Below, piece after piece: positions 20,473 through 29,700 of a stretch of DNA of 64,000 bases. Location of the stretch: NCBI GenBank assembly GCA_963576725.1, contig OY755240.1, positions 17,214,440 through 17,278,439 of the forward strand, written 5' to 3'. The notes under the pieces were generated by a model that was given only the letters and a program-made list of their open reading frames with translations, did no database searches and had not been told where the DNA came from. Positions within the stretch are counted from its first letter, which is position 1, and each line of letters starts with the position of its first letter. Position numbers and translations under genes: made by a program. This DNA is from Azorinus chamasolen (taxonomy: Eukaryota; Mollusca; Bivalvia; Cardiida; Solecurtidae).

Positions 20473-21436
20473 TGTTTATACTGTATGTTTATACTGTATG
20501 TTTATACTGTATGTTTATACTCTATGTTTATACTGTATGTTTATACTCTATGTTTATACTGTATGTTTATACTGTATGTTTATACTGTATGTTTATACTG
20601 TATGTTTATACTGTATGTTTATACTGTATGTTTATACTGTATGTTTATACTGTATGTTTATACTGTATGTTTATACTGTATGTTTATACTGTATGTTTAT
20701 ACTGTATGTTTATACTGTGTGTTTATACTGTATGTTTATACTGTATGTTTATACTGTATGTTTATACTGTATGTTTATACTGTATGTTTATACTGTATGT
20801 TTATACTGTATGTTTATACTGTGTGTTTATACTGTATGTTTATACTGTATGTTTATACTGTATGTTTATACTGTATGTTTATACTGTATGTTTATACTCT
20901 ATGTTTATACTGTATGTTTATACTCTATGTTTATACTGTATGTTTATACTGTATGTTTATACTGTAAGTTTATACTGTATGTTTATACTGTATGTTTATA
21001 CTGTATGTTTATACTGTATGTTTATACTGTATGTTTATACTGTATGTTTATACTGTATGTTTATACTCTATGTTTATACTGTATGTTTATACTCTATGTT
21101 TATACTCTATGTTTATACTCTATGTTTATACTCTATGTTTATACTCTATGTTTATACTGTATGTTTATACTCTATGTTTATACTGTATGTTTATACTGTG
21201 TGTTTATACTCTATGTTTAACTGTATGTTTATACTGTATGTTTATACTCTATGTTTAACTGTATGTTTATACTGTATGTTTATACTCCATGTTTATACTC
21301 TATGTTTATACTCTATTTTCATACTCTATGTTTATACTATACTGTATGTTTATACTTTATGTTTATACTGTATCTTTATACTCCATGTCTATACTCTATG
21401 TTTATACTCTATTTTTATACTCTATGTTTATACTGT
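20473..21436 (+). repeat. 13-bp minisatellite, ~74 units
   Basis: The unit is TGTTTATACTGTA with a common variant ATACTCTATG. Variation increases towards the right end (deleted A, CCATG, GTGTG, ATTTTC variants). Because 13 is not a multiple of three and no phase contains a stop, all three forward frames are open as one 13-residue repeat. The 333- and 240-codon frames are therefore not evidence of a protein. An isolated 19-bp match occurs at 63480-63498. Confidence 0.95.
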
Positions 21437-21464
21437 GTTAATACTCAATAACATATAGTTAACA

Positions 21465-21693
21465 TTAACGCATTCCCTCTTAGATTACTTTTAGACGCAA
21501 CTTCTTTGAATAAATCTACCAAAACGGAGCATTTTCTAGAGAATAAGAACATGTTAGAATTGTGTAGTTTTGAAACCATTGTGATCAATAGAACATTTGC
21601 TCCAACGGAGCAAATGTTCTATTTATCACAATGGTTTCAACATGTGACTTTTACAGATGAGCCAAAATGCGTCACTAGGAGGGAATGTGTTAA
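21465..21693 (+). mobile_element. MITE, TTAA family C, full length
   Basis: TTAACGCATTCCCTCTTAG to CACTAGGAGGGAATGTGTTAA, 229 bp. The hairpin 21574-21637 has apex TTTGCTCCAACGGAGCAAA. Confidence 0.85.
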
Positions 21694-21764
21694 CACTTTA
21701 CCTAATGAATATTCAAGTATGAAATCGAGCATCAGATAAATGTGTGTACATAAATACTAAAATC

Positions 21765-21862
21765 GTTATTTCTTCACCAAACCCTATGCTGTGATCACTC
21801 TTTAGAATCGTTTCAAAGAAATTATTCTAAAGAGTGGTCACAACATATGGTTTGGTAGAGAA
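21765..21862. repeat. Inverted repeat (hairpin) next to the C element
   Basis: The arms contain TTCACCAAACCCTATG, GTGATCACTCTTTAGAAT and their complements around a ~15-base loop. The left arm plus its flank recurs at 25890-26001, where the right arm is absent. Confidence 0.75.
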
Positions 21863-21959
21863 ACAAAGGAGTTATTCCTGAAAATGTTTTAATTTACCCA
21901 ATGTATCTACATATTTGATATATAATGTCTTCTTGAATATCAATTAATTTATTAAATTT

Positions 21960-22085
21960 TGTTATAGTGGCATATGAACACAGGAAGGTCTGGCCAAGGC
22001 AGAAAATGTATCATCAGATATATATTAGATACTACAAGAACCGCGTGTGATCTTGGTTTCATTTGTTTGCAAAGGCATTAAAAAA
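21960..22085 (-). mobile_element. MITE, TTAA family B2, core destroyed
   Basis: CATATGAACACAGGAAGG, GGCCAAGGCAGAAAATGTAT and GTTTGCAAAGGCATTAA are B2 words in order, but the hairpin is reduced to CGTGTGATCTTGG. Confidence 0.5.
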
Positions 22086-22213
22086 CATCTTTATATGGGT
22101 AAAAGGTGAACTTTATTTAGTGAAAATATTGTGAAATCACACAAAATATATCTATTCATTGTAGCTCGCAATGTATTCCTTTTAATAACGTCAATGTTTT
22201 CGCTTTCATAAAT

Positions 22214-22552
22214 AGTGAACCCTCCTTATAACGGAGACGTTTGTTTCCAGACATTTTGCTGGTATAACGAGACTGCCGTTATAACGAGTTTAAATATGAA
22301 ATGATATGGTCAGTTTTAAACTAGTACCATCATGTGCGCGCTTAATGCAAAACACAAGAAGTGCTATTAGATCCCATAGGGAGCTTTTTGCTCTTCTTGT
22401 GTTCTGCATTAAGCGATCACCTGTCTTATTGGCATTGCACCTACTTATTCAGTGGTTGTTTAAAAGACTTTACGGTAATTCTGTTTCAATGCATACTGCC
22501 GGTATACCGAGGGTGTCATTGTAACGAATGCCGGTATAATGAGGGTTCACTG
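22214..22552 (+). mobile_element. MITE, TA family E, long variant with GTATAACGAG ends
   Basis: About 339 bp, AGTGAACCCTCCTTATAACG to GGTATAATGAGGGTTCACTG then TA. Inside each end the word TATAACGA/GTATACCGAG recurs. The core GCTTAATGCAAAACACAAG ... CTGCATTAAGCGATCACC keeps the E plan with an apex GATCCCATAGGGAGCTTTTTGC. Confidence 0.7.
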
Positions 22553-22735
22553 TATATATTATTCACAGAAGCTGTAGAGTCAAACAAGAGCTGAAAAGAG
22601 TCAATGAAACACTGGCAGATTAAATAACTACTGGTAGCTTTTACATTGGCTTCTATTCCCACCGGATTGTTCTGATTTACATTGACCTCGGAGTTGTTTG
22701 TAAGACTAATGTAAACGACCACAATCATTAGTGTT

Positions 22736-22943
22736 TAACCTTTTCACCCCGGGGCAATCACGTACTGCCATTAGCAAACAGTGCTAACCCAGATCAGAGG
22801 GCTCCTAGAGGAGCCCTCTGATCAGGGTCTGCACTGTTTGACATTCAAAATTCTCTAGAACGTTTAAGTCTTCCTTGCTGATTTGAGTCTACGAGACACT
22901 GATGAGGCATTCCACTCTTATAATTCAGGATTGAAAAAGTTAA
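22736..22943 (+). mobile_element. MITE, TTAA family B3
   Basis: TTAACCTTTTCACCCC to GATTGAAAAAGTTAA, 208 bp. The core at 22781-22842 is AGCAAACAGTGCTAACCC ... apex GGGCTCCTAGAGGAGCCC. The outer arms differ from B1 and B2. Confidence 0.75.
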
Positions 22944-23016
22944 GGTAAAAAAGCATCAGGGCGTCCCTTGAATATTGGAATAAGTGATGTACACCCCATA
23001 TACTCAGAACAGTGCG

Positions 23017-23087
23017 AGGGCTTGGTGCAAAACAATTGTAACTCCTTCACAAAGTGAAGGAGTTACAATAGTTTTGCAACAAGCCCT
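23017..23087. repeat. 71-bp hairpin, single copy
   Basis: The arms AGGGCTTGGTGCAAAACAA / TTGTAACTCCTTCAC and their complement fold around AAA with few mismatches. No TTAA or TA termini seen and no relation to families A-F; it could be a core without ends or a hairpin transcript. The motif resembles no RNA I know. Confidence 0.65.
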
Positions 23088-23164
23088 GGAGTGGTCAACA
23101 TAAGATATCACAGACACATTTACTCAGAGAAGAGTTACGTTACTGTTATTAGCTTTATTTAGTG

Positions 23165-23355
23165 CTAAAAGTTTCGTCTACCAATCACGTTTTCGTCTGC
23201 TTAAACGTTTCTTCATGTCTATATAAAAATATTAACAGGGCGTCAAATACTGTGGATCCTGATGCAACGCTGAGTTAGATGGCGTCTGATCTTGATTCAA
23301 ACCCAAACTGTCTGAATATGATATCAAATAGCTTTCTTGGCAGTGGAGGTGTTAA
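23165..23355 (+). mobile_element. MITE, TTAA family D, decayed
   Basis: AAATACTGTGGATCCTGATG, CAACGCTGAGTTAGATGGCG and TTGATTCAAACCCAAACTG are a D core with damage; GGCAGTGGAGGTGTTAA marks the right end. Confidence 0.5.
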
Positions 23356-23734
23356 ACAGGAAATAATTTCCAAATTCATGCGTTGTTTATTTAGACTGCA
23401 TATTCGTTGCTACTTGAAATTAAAGTGAATTATACAAATTACGTTTTCAATTTTGAAACAGGGTAGTCACTTCATGGGTCTTGCGGTAGGTCGATGGTTC
23501 CACCGGATTGTTCTTTTGTAAATGAAATACTTCAACTAATACATTCTATGGACAAAAATTCCTATGGGGTCTTTTCATCTTAATTTGTCGGTAAATTGCA
23601 ATTGTGTAATAAGAAAGCATTCAGATATCACAACAGGTCTTTACTTTTTAGCGCAAAATAATTTTCATCTGCAAACATTGTCGTCTGCTTCAATGTTTAG
23701 GATGGATTGCCTTCAATTGCTTCTGAAAACGTAA

Positions 23735-23800
23735 GTGGACTGTCAAACAGTTTGACACTCGGTGTGTCATCAGGATTTACAGCTGTTTGATCCCAGTTAA
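23735..23800. mobile_element. MITE, family D, rearranged core
   Basis: ACTGTCAAACAGTTTGACAC followed by CAGGATTTACAGCTGTTTG. The first 15 bases form their own small palindrome (CAAACAGTTTG). Confidence 0.4.
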
Positions 23801-23904
23801 ACGTTTCTAAACAGTAGTCAAAATTGGACAGTTCTAAATTTGAACAGTCAAGTCAGGTATACAGTCTAAATTGTTTAGTAAACGAATGGGGAGCAATTTC
23901 ATTT

Positions 23905-24108
23905 CAGTAAAACCTGCCTTCAGTGGACATTCATTTATTGAACATATGAGAATTAAAAACCCCGTGGCTGCTTTATGCATGGTAAAGTAATGCAGAAAGC
24001 TCCAGTAGGAGCTTTCTGCATTATTTTTGAGCTGCATTAAGTTACCACCTGCCTTACAGACCCATAATTAGACCTCTTTTTGATGGCCGCTTAAGAAAGA
24101 TTCTACCG
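23905..24108 (+). mobile_element. MITE, TA family E
   Basis: CAGTAAAACCTGCCTTCAGT to AAGAAAGATTCTACCG then TA. The core hairpin at about 23983-24025 is AATGCAGAAAGCTCC and complement with apex AGTAGGAGCT. Confidence 0.75.
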
Positions 24109-24191
24109 TATTCGCGTTGTAGAGAATGTCGCAAATTAGGGCCTTCGATGATCGTTTGAAAGACGGGTCTCACACATGTATATGTTAATGA

Positions 24192-24419
24192 TTAACCCAT
24201 TTGCTCCCAGTGGATTCTTCCATGCTTATATATTGGATTAGTCTATCTTTATCTAAGGGATGTCTGGTCTAAATTTTATTTTTTGTTTTGTTTTATATTG
24301 AATTTCCTATCGGCAAACAGTGTAGACTCTGATCAGACGCTGCATTATGCGTCATCTGATCAGACTCTACACTGTTTGCCTACGTCCCATATATGGGATC
24401 GTGGGGGCAAATGGGTTAA
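24192..24419 (+). mobile_element. MITE, TTAA family K
   Basis: TTAACCCATTTGCTCCCA to TGGGGGCAAATGGGTTAA has a longer terminal match (TTAACCCATTTGC/GCAAATGGGTTAA) than the B family. The core at 24304-24380 is B-like but symmetric (GCAAACAGTGTAGACTCTGA ... apex GCTGCATTATGCGTC). The right TTAA is shared with the next element. Confidence 0.75.
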
Positions 24420-24652
24420 CCCTTTCACTGTTCTATGTTAATTTCAAATTGTTATACCTACTGAATATTCATGGCCAAAATAGGTATACTGAAATACAGA
24501 ATGTATAAAATTGTAGTCATTTTAGAAGGTAAAGAATCAAATCTTTAAAATGCCATTAGCAAACAGAGCAGACCTTTTTAGGAGCCGTCTGATCTGGGTC
24601 TACTCTGTTTGCAAATGCGTTAAAACACGTTTATATGAAGGAAAGTGTTTAA
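24416..24652 (-). mobile_element. MITE, TTAA family B1, left core arm deleted
   Basis: Starts at the TTAA that ends element K. B1 arms are intact (CAATTG-free left arm with CCTACTGAATATTCATGG). In the core the left stem after GCAGACC is missing up to the apex (TTTTTAGGAGCC); the right stem is complete. Confidence 0.75.
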
Positions 24653-25389
24653 TATCATATACCGTCGCTAGACATTTGTCGATATAGACTTCCACTTTAT
24701 TTTATTTTAAAAACAAGATAGTTCCACATAAAATAAATAACAGAGAGCAGATCGCCATCTAGATTTCTTCTTTAAATCAATTTTCTTTTTATATGTTAAA
24801 AAAATATCATAAAGATGTCATATTTAATTGTACATGTATCCGATAACCACGCAGTTGTAATAACGCTGTATTGTTAAATGTAGTAACGATCAGGTGTTAC
24901 ACTGTAGAATATGGAGTTGGTCGATGGAAAACTGCTCCGATATTAGTATTAATATGTTTATTATGTATCCTGGAATTCCAGTTCGTATAGTATAACAGTG
25001 GTAATGCACAAACAGTAAAATAACAAGTCCAAGATAAAACGTATCTACGAGAAAATAATTTTGTCAGGATATCCTGAATACTAGAAATCTAGCATGGCCT
25101 AAACACGTGTTGCTTTTCCTAACTCTGAATTGTAACTCCCTGCATCAGGGGACACCTTTTAATATATCCCCTGACTGTTTGACAGATCAGTTATACACAA
25201 AGGGTCTGATCTTAGCAAGCTTATTTTGATTCTAATCGCATCTTAATTGATGAAATCTTACGTAATAGCTATCACCCACCGCCGGTATATGATTGTATCT
25301 GGCGCTCTGAGTGGCATTTATCACGTAAGATAAGGATCTGGAGATCAACTGTAAATAACGAACTATTTATCAGTCTAACACAGTATTGT
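24653..25389. other. No gene seen
   Basis: AT-rich DNA. CATCAGGGGACACC/ATATCCCCTGA near 25143-25175 forms a weak inverted repeat. Otherwise nothing is recognised. Confidence 0.4.
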
Positions 25390-25460
25390 AAGCGTTTGCA
25401 AACAGGTAGACCAATATCATAAAGCTCCAATAGGTACTTTCTTTTATGGGTATACTGCAT
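25390..25460. mobile_element. Decayed B-like core
   Basis: GTTTGCAAACAGGTAGACC then AAGCTCCAATAGGTACTTTC resembles a mixture of B and E core words with low similarity. Confidence 0.3.
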
Positions 25461-25677
25461 TTTCTTATTTGTCGGATATATGATACGCTGCCGTTCATGA
25501 CAATAGATTTTAAATCAATATGTTATACAAGAATAAAATTAATATTTATAATTGGAAGAGCATTGAATTGATATTGATCAAATAATAAGGTTTTATTTTA
25601 TGTAATAAAACAGAATGTCTTTCAATTAAATTTGGTTTCCGTGATATTCTAATGATAATTTCATATCAATTCCATAT

Positions 25678-26001
25678 CCAACTTCTTTGAATAAATCTAC
25701 CAAAACGGAGCATTTTCTAGAGAAAAAGAACATGTTAGAAGTGTGTAGTTTTGAAACCATTGTGATAAATAGAACATTTGCTCCAATGGAGTAAATGTTC
25801 TATTTATCACAATGGTTTCAACATGTGACTTTTACAGAGGCACCAAAATGCGTTACTATAGGAGGGAATGTGTTAACACTTTACCTAATGAATATTCAAG
25901 TAAGAACCCGATCAGCAGATAAATGTGTGTACTCAAATACTAAAATCATTATTTCTTCACCAAACCCTATGTTGTGATCACTCTTTAGAATCGTTTCAAT
26001 T
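25678..26001 (+). repeat. Family C MITE plus flank, duplicate of 21490-21805
   Basis: 25678-25876 is a C copy whose 5' end is missing. The bases that follow (AACACTTTACCTAATGAAT ... GATCACTCTTTAGAATCGTT) repeat the flank at 21690-21805 with few changes, so C plus ~120 bp of neighbouring DNA was duplicated as one segment. Flanking TTCAATTAAATTTGGTTTCC recurs on both sides (25621 and 25995), consistent with the segment having been inserted there. Confidence 0.75.
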
Positions 26002-26097
26002 AAATTTGGTTTCCTTGATATTCTAATGATAATTTCGTATCAATACTATATCGTTACGTAAGAATTCGTAAGAAATGTGTCGGCAAGCAAGCATTAC

Positions 26098-26372
26098 AAT
26101 AAAGAAAAACCTCTCTAAACCGGACATTAAAGTTAGTATAAATATCGGTCTTGAAGACAGGTTGCAGCTTAATGCAGGGTGAAAGCAATGCAGAAAGCTC
26201 CTCCAGGAGCTTTCTGCATGACTTTCACCCTGCATTAAGCATGTATGTGCATCGAAATCATGGAATATGAATATATTAACCCTCCTCTAGGAGCTCTCTG
26301 CATAACTTTTACCCTGCATTAAGCAGCCACCTGCCTAAAACTATCTAACTTCTTCTTAGAGAGGTTTTACTG
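26098..26372 (+). mobile_element. MITE, TA family E with extra half core
   Basis: Left end AACCTCTCTAAACCGGAC, right end TTAGAGAGGTTTTACTG then TA. One complete hairpin (26166-26240) is followed after ~40 bp by a second right half (CTCCTCTAGGAGCTCTCTGC ... ATTAAGCAGCCACC), so the core is partly duplicated. Confidence 0.75.
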
Positions 26373-26430
26373 TATATTCATTTTATGTGTAACGAAATCA
26401 ATTCATGACTCAGAACTTGAAAATCAATAT

Positions 26431-26699
26431 AGAGTTGAACTTAGATATTAATAAAGGACAATATAAAGAAGTTCGAGTTATCCGATTTCTAAACTGGACG
26501 AATTCTCAAGTTCACGGCTTAATGCAGGTCTACAATAATGCTGAATGATTCTCAAGGAGCTTTCAGCATTACTGTAGGCCTGCATTGAGCTGTGAAATGT
26601 GTTTTAGATATGCATAGTGATACATTTTAGAGATTTTGGAATGGCCGAACTTTCCGTTCGAGTTATCGCGAGTACGAGTTATCCGAGTTCAACTTATCA
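26431..26699 (+). mobile_element. MITE, TA family E core with GAGTTGAACT-type ends
   Basis: Left end AGAGTTGAACTTAGATATT, right end TTATCCGAGTTCAACT with an internal AGTTATCGCGAGTACGAG. The core CGGCTTAATGCAGGTC ... GACTGCATTGAGC-like hairpin is E family (26517-26592) with an imperfect apex. The related copy is at 28776-29143. Confidence 0.7.
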
Positions 26700-26770
26700 A
26701 CCCTTCTCACACTGAAAAAATATGTCTGCTCAATCTCAGATTTTCACTGACTTCCGATTCGTCCAATCCT

Positions 26771-27234
26771 TTAACCCAATACCTCATAGGCTATTTTTAG
26801 ATACAACGTCTTTGAATAAATCTACCGAAAAGGAGCATTAACTAGAGAAAATATTTTTTTAGAATTTTGTAGATTGATACCATTGTGATAAATAGAGCAT
26901 TTGCTCCTTTAGGAGCAAATGATCTATTCATCACAATGGGTTTACAAAGTTACTTTAACCCTTTCCCTCATATAAACTTGTTTTCACGCATTTGCAAACA
27001 AAGTAGACACAGATCAGACGGCTCCTAGAGGAGCCATCTGATCAGGGTATGCTCTGTTTGCTAATATAATTTTTTCTTTGCTTTCTAAAACGTCTACAAT
27101 GTTCCACCTTCCATATTTCTTTGTACCTATTTTGCTAATGAATATTCAAAAGGTATTGAAATTTGGAATAAACATAGAACAGGGAAGGAGTTAACAGGGA
27201 CGTCAAAAGTCGTCAATATGAGGGAATGGGTTAA
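26771..27234 (+). mobile_element. MITE, TTAA family C, inserted in D and itself split by B1
   Basis: TTAACCCAATACCTCATAGG at the left and ATATGAGGGAATGGGTTAA at the right. The hairpin 26880-26939 has apex TTGCTCCTTTAGGAGCAA. The right arm is interrupted at 26955 by a B1 element. Confidence 0.8.
26955..27194 (+). mobile_element. MITE, TTAA family B1, innermost of a three-level nest
   Basis: 240 bp, TTAACCCTTTCCCT to AGGGAAGGAGTTAA. TTAA is present at both junctions with the interrupted C element. The core is at 26994-27061. Confidence 0.85.
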
Positions 27235-27404
27235 GAAACTATTGACCGTGTGTCAAACAGCTTGAATCCCGATGAGACACCGAGTCAATACTTGACATCT
27301 CATCTGAATTCGAGCTGTTTGCTGACGCCAACCACGACGTGCTTACCACGAGAAGGGTTATCTGAACCTGCTTGTTTTCTCGCCCATTTTTTATTCTTTC
27401 GCTG

Positions 27405-27584
27405 CCATTGTCGTATCTGTCATTACCTATTTAAACAATTTGGAGTAACTCGGCGCCTCGTCAGGATCCAAACTGTTTGTTACTGTTTCTATTTTATAAC
27501 AGAAAAATGCTGAAAATTGAGAACTGAAAATCGCAGCAGACGACAAAGTTTGCAGACGATAAAATGTGGCAGCGAAAGAGTTAG
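27405..27584 (-). mobile_element. MITE, TTAA family D, half core
   Basis: The left arm has ATTCTTTCGCTGCCATTGTC and the right arm GCAGACGATAAAATGTGGCAG followed by CGAAAGAGTTA, family D arms. Only ACAATTTGGAGTAACTCGG... of the left core remains, followed by GGATCCAAACTGTTTG. Confidence 0.6.
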
Positions 27585-27599
27585 TGTGTTCAGATAATA

Positions 27600-28094
27600 G
27601 AGAAGAGGATTTGTATTATTGTCTTACTATTGATTGCTGTAAAATTAACATAAATTTCGCTAGACATGTCATTGTGACACTGATGTTCTTGAACCCGTGA
27701 CCTGATATAGCTCTCTGGTGTTGCCATCGCAAACAGAGTGGACCCGCGATCTAGCTAGACCCAGTTCTGCCTGCTTATGGAATTAAATATATATGGTGTC
27801 CGTTCAGTTAAATAAAACGTTGCAAGTTATGCAACAGTTCACACTTTTTAAGACCGAATTGTTGCGATTACTTGCACCATTAGGAGTAATCTCAGCATTT
27901 CCGTCCTCAAATTTGCGAATAGTTTCATAAAACTGTAACGCTCACTGATAACTAAACTCATCCCTGATTTTACAGTTTCTGCTATGGCCATAAAAGCATG
28001 TGTATGAATTCAACTAATAAACATTCATGATGTCAAAATGTCATACTGCCATAAAGCTCGCAAATGCGAACACACAGTTTATTAACACGGGAGC
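27600..28094. other. No gene; decayed B core at 27725-27780
   Basis: GCAAACAGAGTGGACCC then AGACCCAGTTCTGCC is the only recognisable item. The rest is AT-rich. Confidence 0.4.
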
Positions 28095-28200
28095 CTTTGA
28101 AATCATTTGGTTCGCTATGCAGGGCACACATAATGTATAAAGCTCATATATGAGCTTTCTGAATAAGTCTTGTCCCTCATTAAGCTGTCGCCTGTTTTAA
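28095..28200 (+). mobile_element. MITE, TA family E, core only
   Basis: TGGTTCGCTATGCAGGGC, AAAGCTCATATATGAGCTTTC and CATTAAGCTGTCGCC. The apex is changed to CTCATATATGAG. The ends are unrecognisable. Confidence 0.55.
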
Positions 28201-28221
28201 AACACCAGAAGTATAAAGTTA

Positions 28222-28424
28222 TACCTCTCTAAACCGGAATTCTAGTAGAAAAATTATTTAGATACTTTTAGGCAGGTGGCATCTTAATGCATGGTGAAAG
28301 CCATGCAGAAAGCGCCTAGGGGAGCTTTCTGCATGTCTCACATCCTACATTAAACTGCCACCTGTCTCTAAGACCGATATTCGTACCAAATTTAACATCC
28401 AGCTTATATGGGTTTTACGGTACT
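28222..28424 (+). mobile_element. MITE, TA family E, CCTCTAAACCGG-ended subfamily
   Basis: Sister of the copy at 6961: ACCTCTCTAAACCGGAATTC, ATTTAGATACTTTTAGGCAGG and AAGACCGATATTCGTAC match closely. The right end is TGGGTTTTACGGTA. Confidence 0.75.
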
Positions 28425-28775
28425 TCCTTTAAGTGGACATATTGCAGAAACTTTACAGTAGCATAGTCACAAGGTAAATGGTTAACATCATTTATCTTTA
28501 GTATGCAGAGTAAATTGACGCCAGCTCAAAACTTTGTTTGCTTCACAATTTACCTATTCACTACGTGTTACATTGTCGCCACTTAAAAACATTGTTTATT
28601 TCACATGTTACCCATTCTCTGCATGAAACATCGCCACCAGCTCAAATATGTTTAGCTCCGTTTTAATCCGTTCAGTGCATGGTGCATTGTTGCCAGCTCA
28701 ACACGTTGTTAGCTTCGTTTTAACCCATCCAATGCATGGTACAGTCTCGCTAGTTCAAAACTGTGTTTCCTTATA

Positions 28776-29143
28776 CAATCTAACTTCGATATCTCGAACT
28801 TCAATGGACCATACTAATTCCTTCGAGATAACAGAGATACGAGTCAACTGATTTCTTATCTGAACAATTTCTCAGGTTCACAGCTTAATTCAGGCCGATG
28901 ACAGCTTATTGCAGATCGAAATCAGCTTAATGCAGGTCGAAAGTACTGCAGAAAGCTCCTGAATGAGTTTTACAGCATTACTTTCGGTCTGTATTAAGTA
29001 GTCACATGTGTTTCTATTTGTACATAGTGATATCTTTTAGAACAGTTCTGCATTATAAATATTGGAAAGATCGAACTTTTACTTCGAGTTAACCCGCAGT
29101 TAAAGTTATCCGAGTTCGAGATATATATCGAATTTCAACTGTG
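28776..29143 (+). mobile_element. MITE, TA family E core with TCGAACT-type ends
   Basis: Left end ACTTCGATATCTCGAACTTC, right end GAGTTCGAGATATATATCGA plus ATTTCAACTG. The inner core TTAATGCAGGTCGAAAGTAC ... TTTCGGTCTGTATTAAGTAG is at 28925-28998, preceded by two partial repeats of its own left arm (CAGCTTATTGCAGATCGAAA). Confidence 0.7.
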
Positions 29144-29350
29144 CATGTATTTAACCTATTCTATGCCTTGTCGCCAGCTCAAACACTTTGTTAGCTTCGT
29201 TTTAACACATGCACTGCAATATACATTGTCGCCAGCTCAAACACTTTGTTAGCATCGTTTTAACCCATGCACTGCAACATACATTGTCACCAGCTCAAAA
29301 CTTTGTTTACTTCATATTTAACCCATTCACTGCAATGTACAGTGTCGCTA

Positions 29351-29626
29351 CAGTAAAACCTCTCTATAACGGCCACTAAATGACATCAAGTATTTTGAGT
29401 TAAAGGCAGGTTTGCTGCTTAAAGCAAGGTGAATGTAAGACAGAACGCTCCTATAGGAGCAAGGTGAAAGTAAAACAGAACGCTCCTATAGATGCAAAGG
29501 TGAAAGTAAAACAGAACGCTCCTACAGGAGCGTTCTGTTTTACTTTCACCTTGCTTTAAGCAACCACCTGTCCTAAACGCCAAGTAATTAGCACATTTTA
29601 ATGGACGTTATAGAGAGGTTTTACTG
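29351..29626 (+). mobile_element. MITE, TA family E, full length, with triplicated left arm
   Basis: CAGTAAAACCTCTCTATAAC to TATAGAGAGGTTTTACTG, with TA at 29349-29350 and 29627-29628. The word AACAGAACGCTCCTATAG plus AAGGTGAAAGT is repeated three times before the single right arm. Confidence 0.85.
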
Positions 29627-29700
29627 TAGTTCAAAACTGTTTTATTTTGCCCATTCACTGCCTTCGCTTCTCTAAATGGCACATTGTCGTCAGCCTCGTG

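Larger units (their letters stand above)
26697..27361 (+). mobile_element. MITE, TTAA family D, host of two nested MITEs
   Basis: The left arm is 26697-26774 (ACCCTTCTCACACTGAAAAA, GACTTCCGATTCGTCC), matching the arm at 41950-42020. It continues at 27235 with GAAACTATTGACCGTGTGTC and the core 27252-27321, ending GAGAAGGGTTA. A family C element occupies the TTAA between the parts. Confidence 0.8.
28505..29700 (+). repeat. ~57-bp minisatellite split by two MITEs
   Basis: Units carry CATTGTCGCCAGCTCAAA, CTTTGTTAGCTTCGTTTT and AACCCATTCACTGCA. About nine units remain, divided into three blocks (28505-28775, 29144-29348, 29627-29700) by E-type MITEs. The array resumes in phase after the second MITE (GTCGCTA | GTTCAAAACTG). 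Confidence 0.8.

Noticed and set aside
20457..21458. 333-codon MFILYVYTVCLY repeat protein
   Set aside because: Product of the 13-bp minisatellite; the same peptide appears in all three frames.
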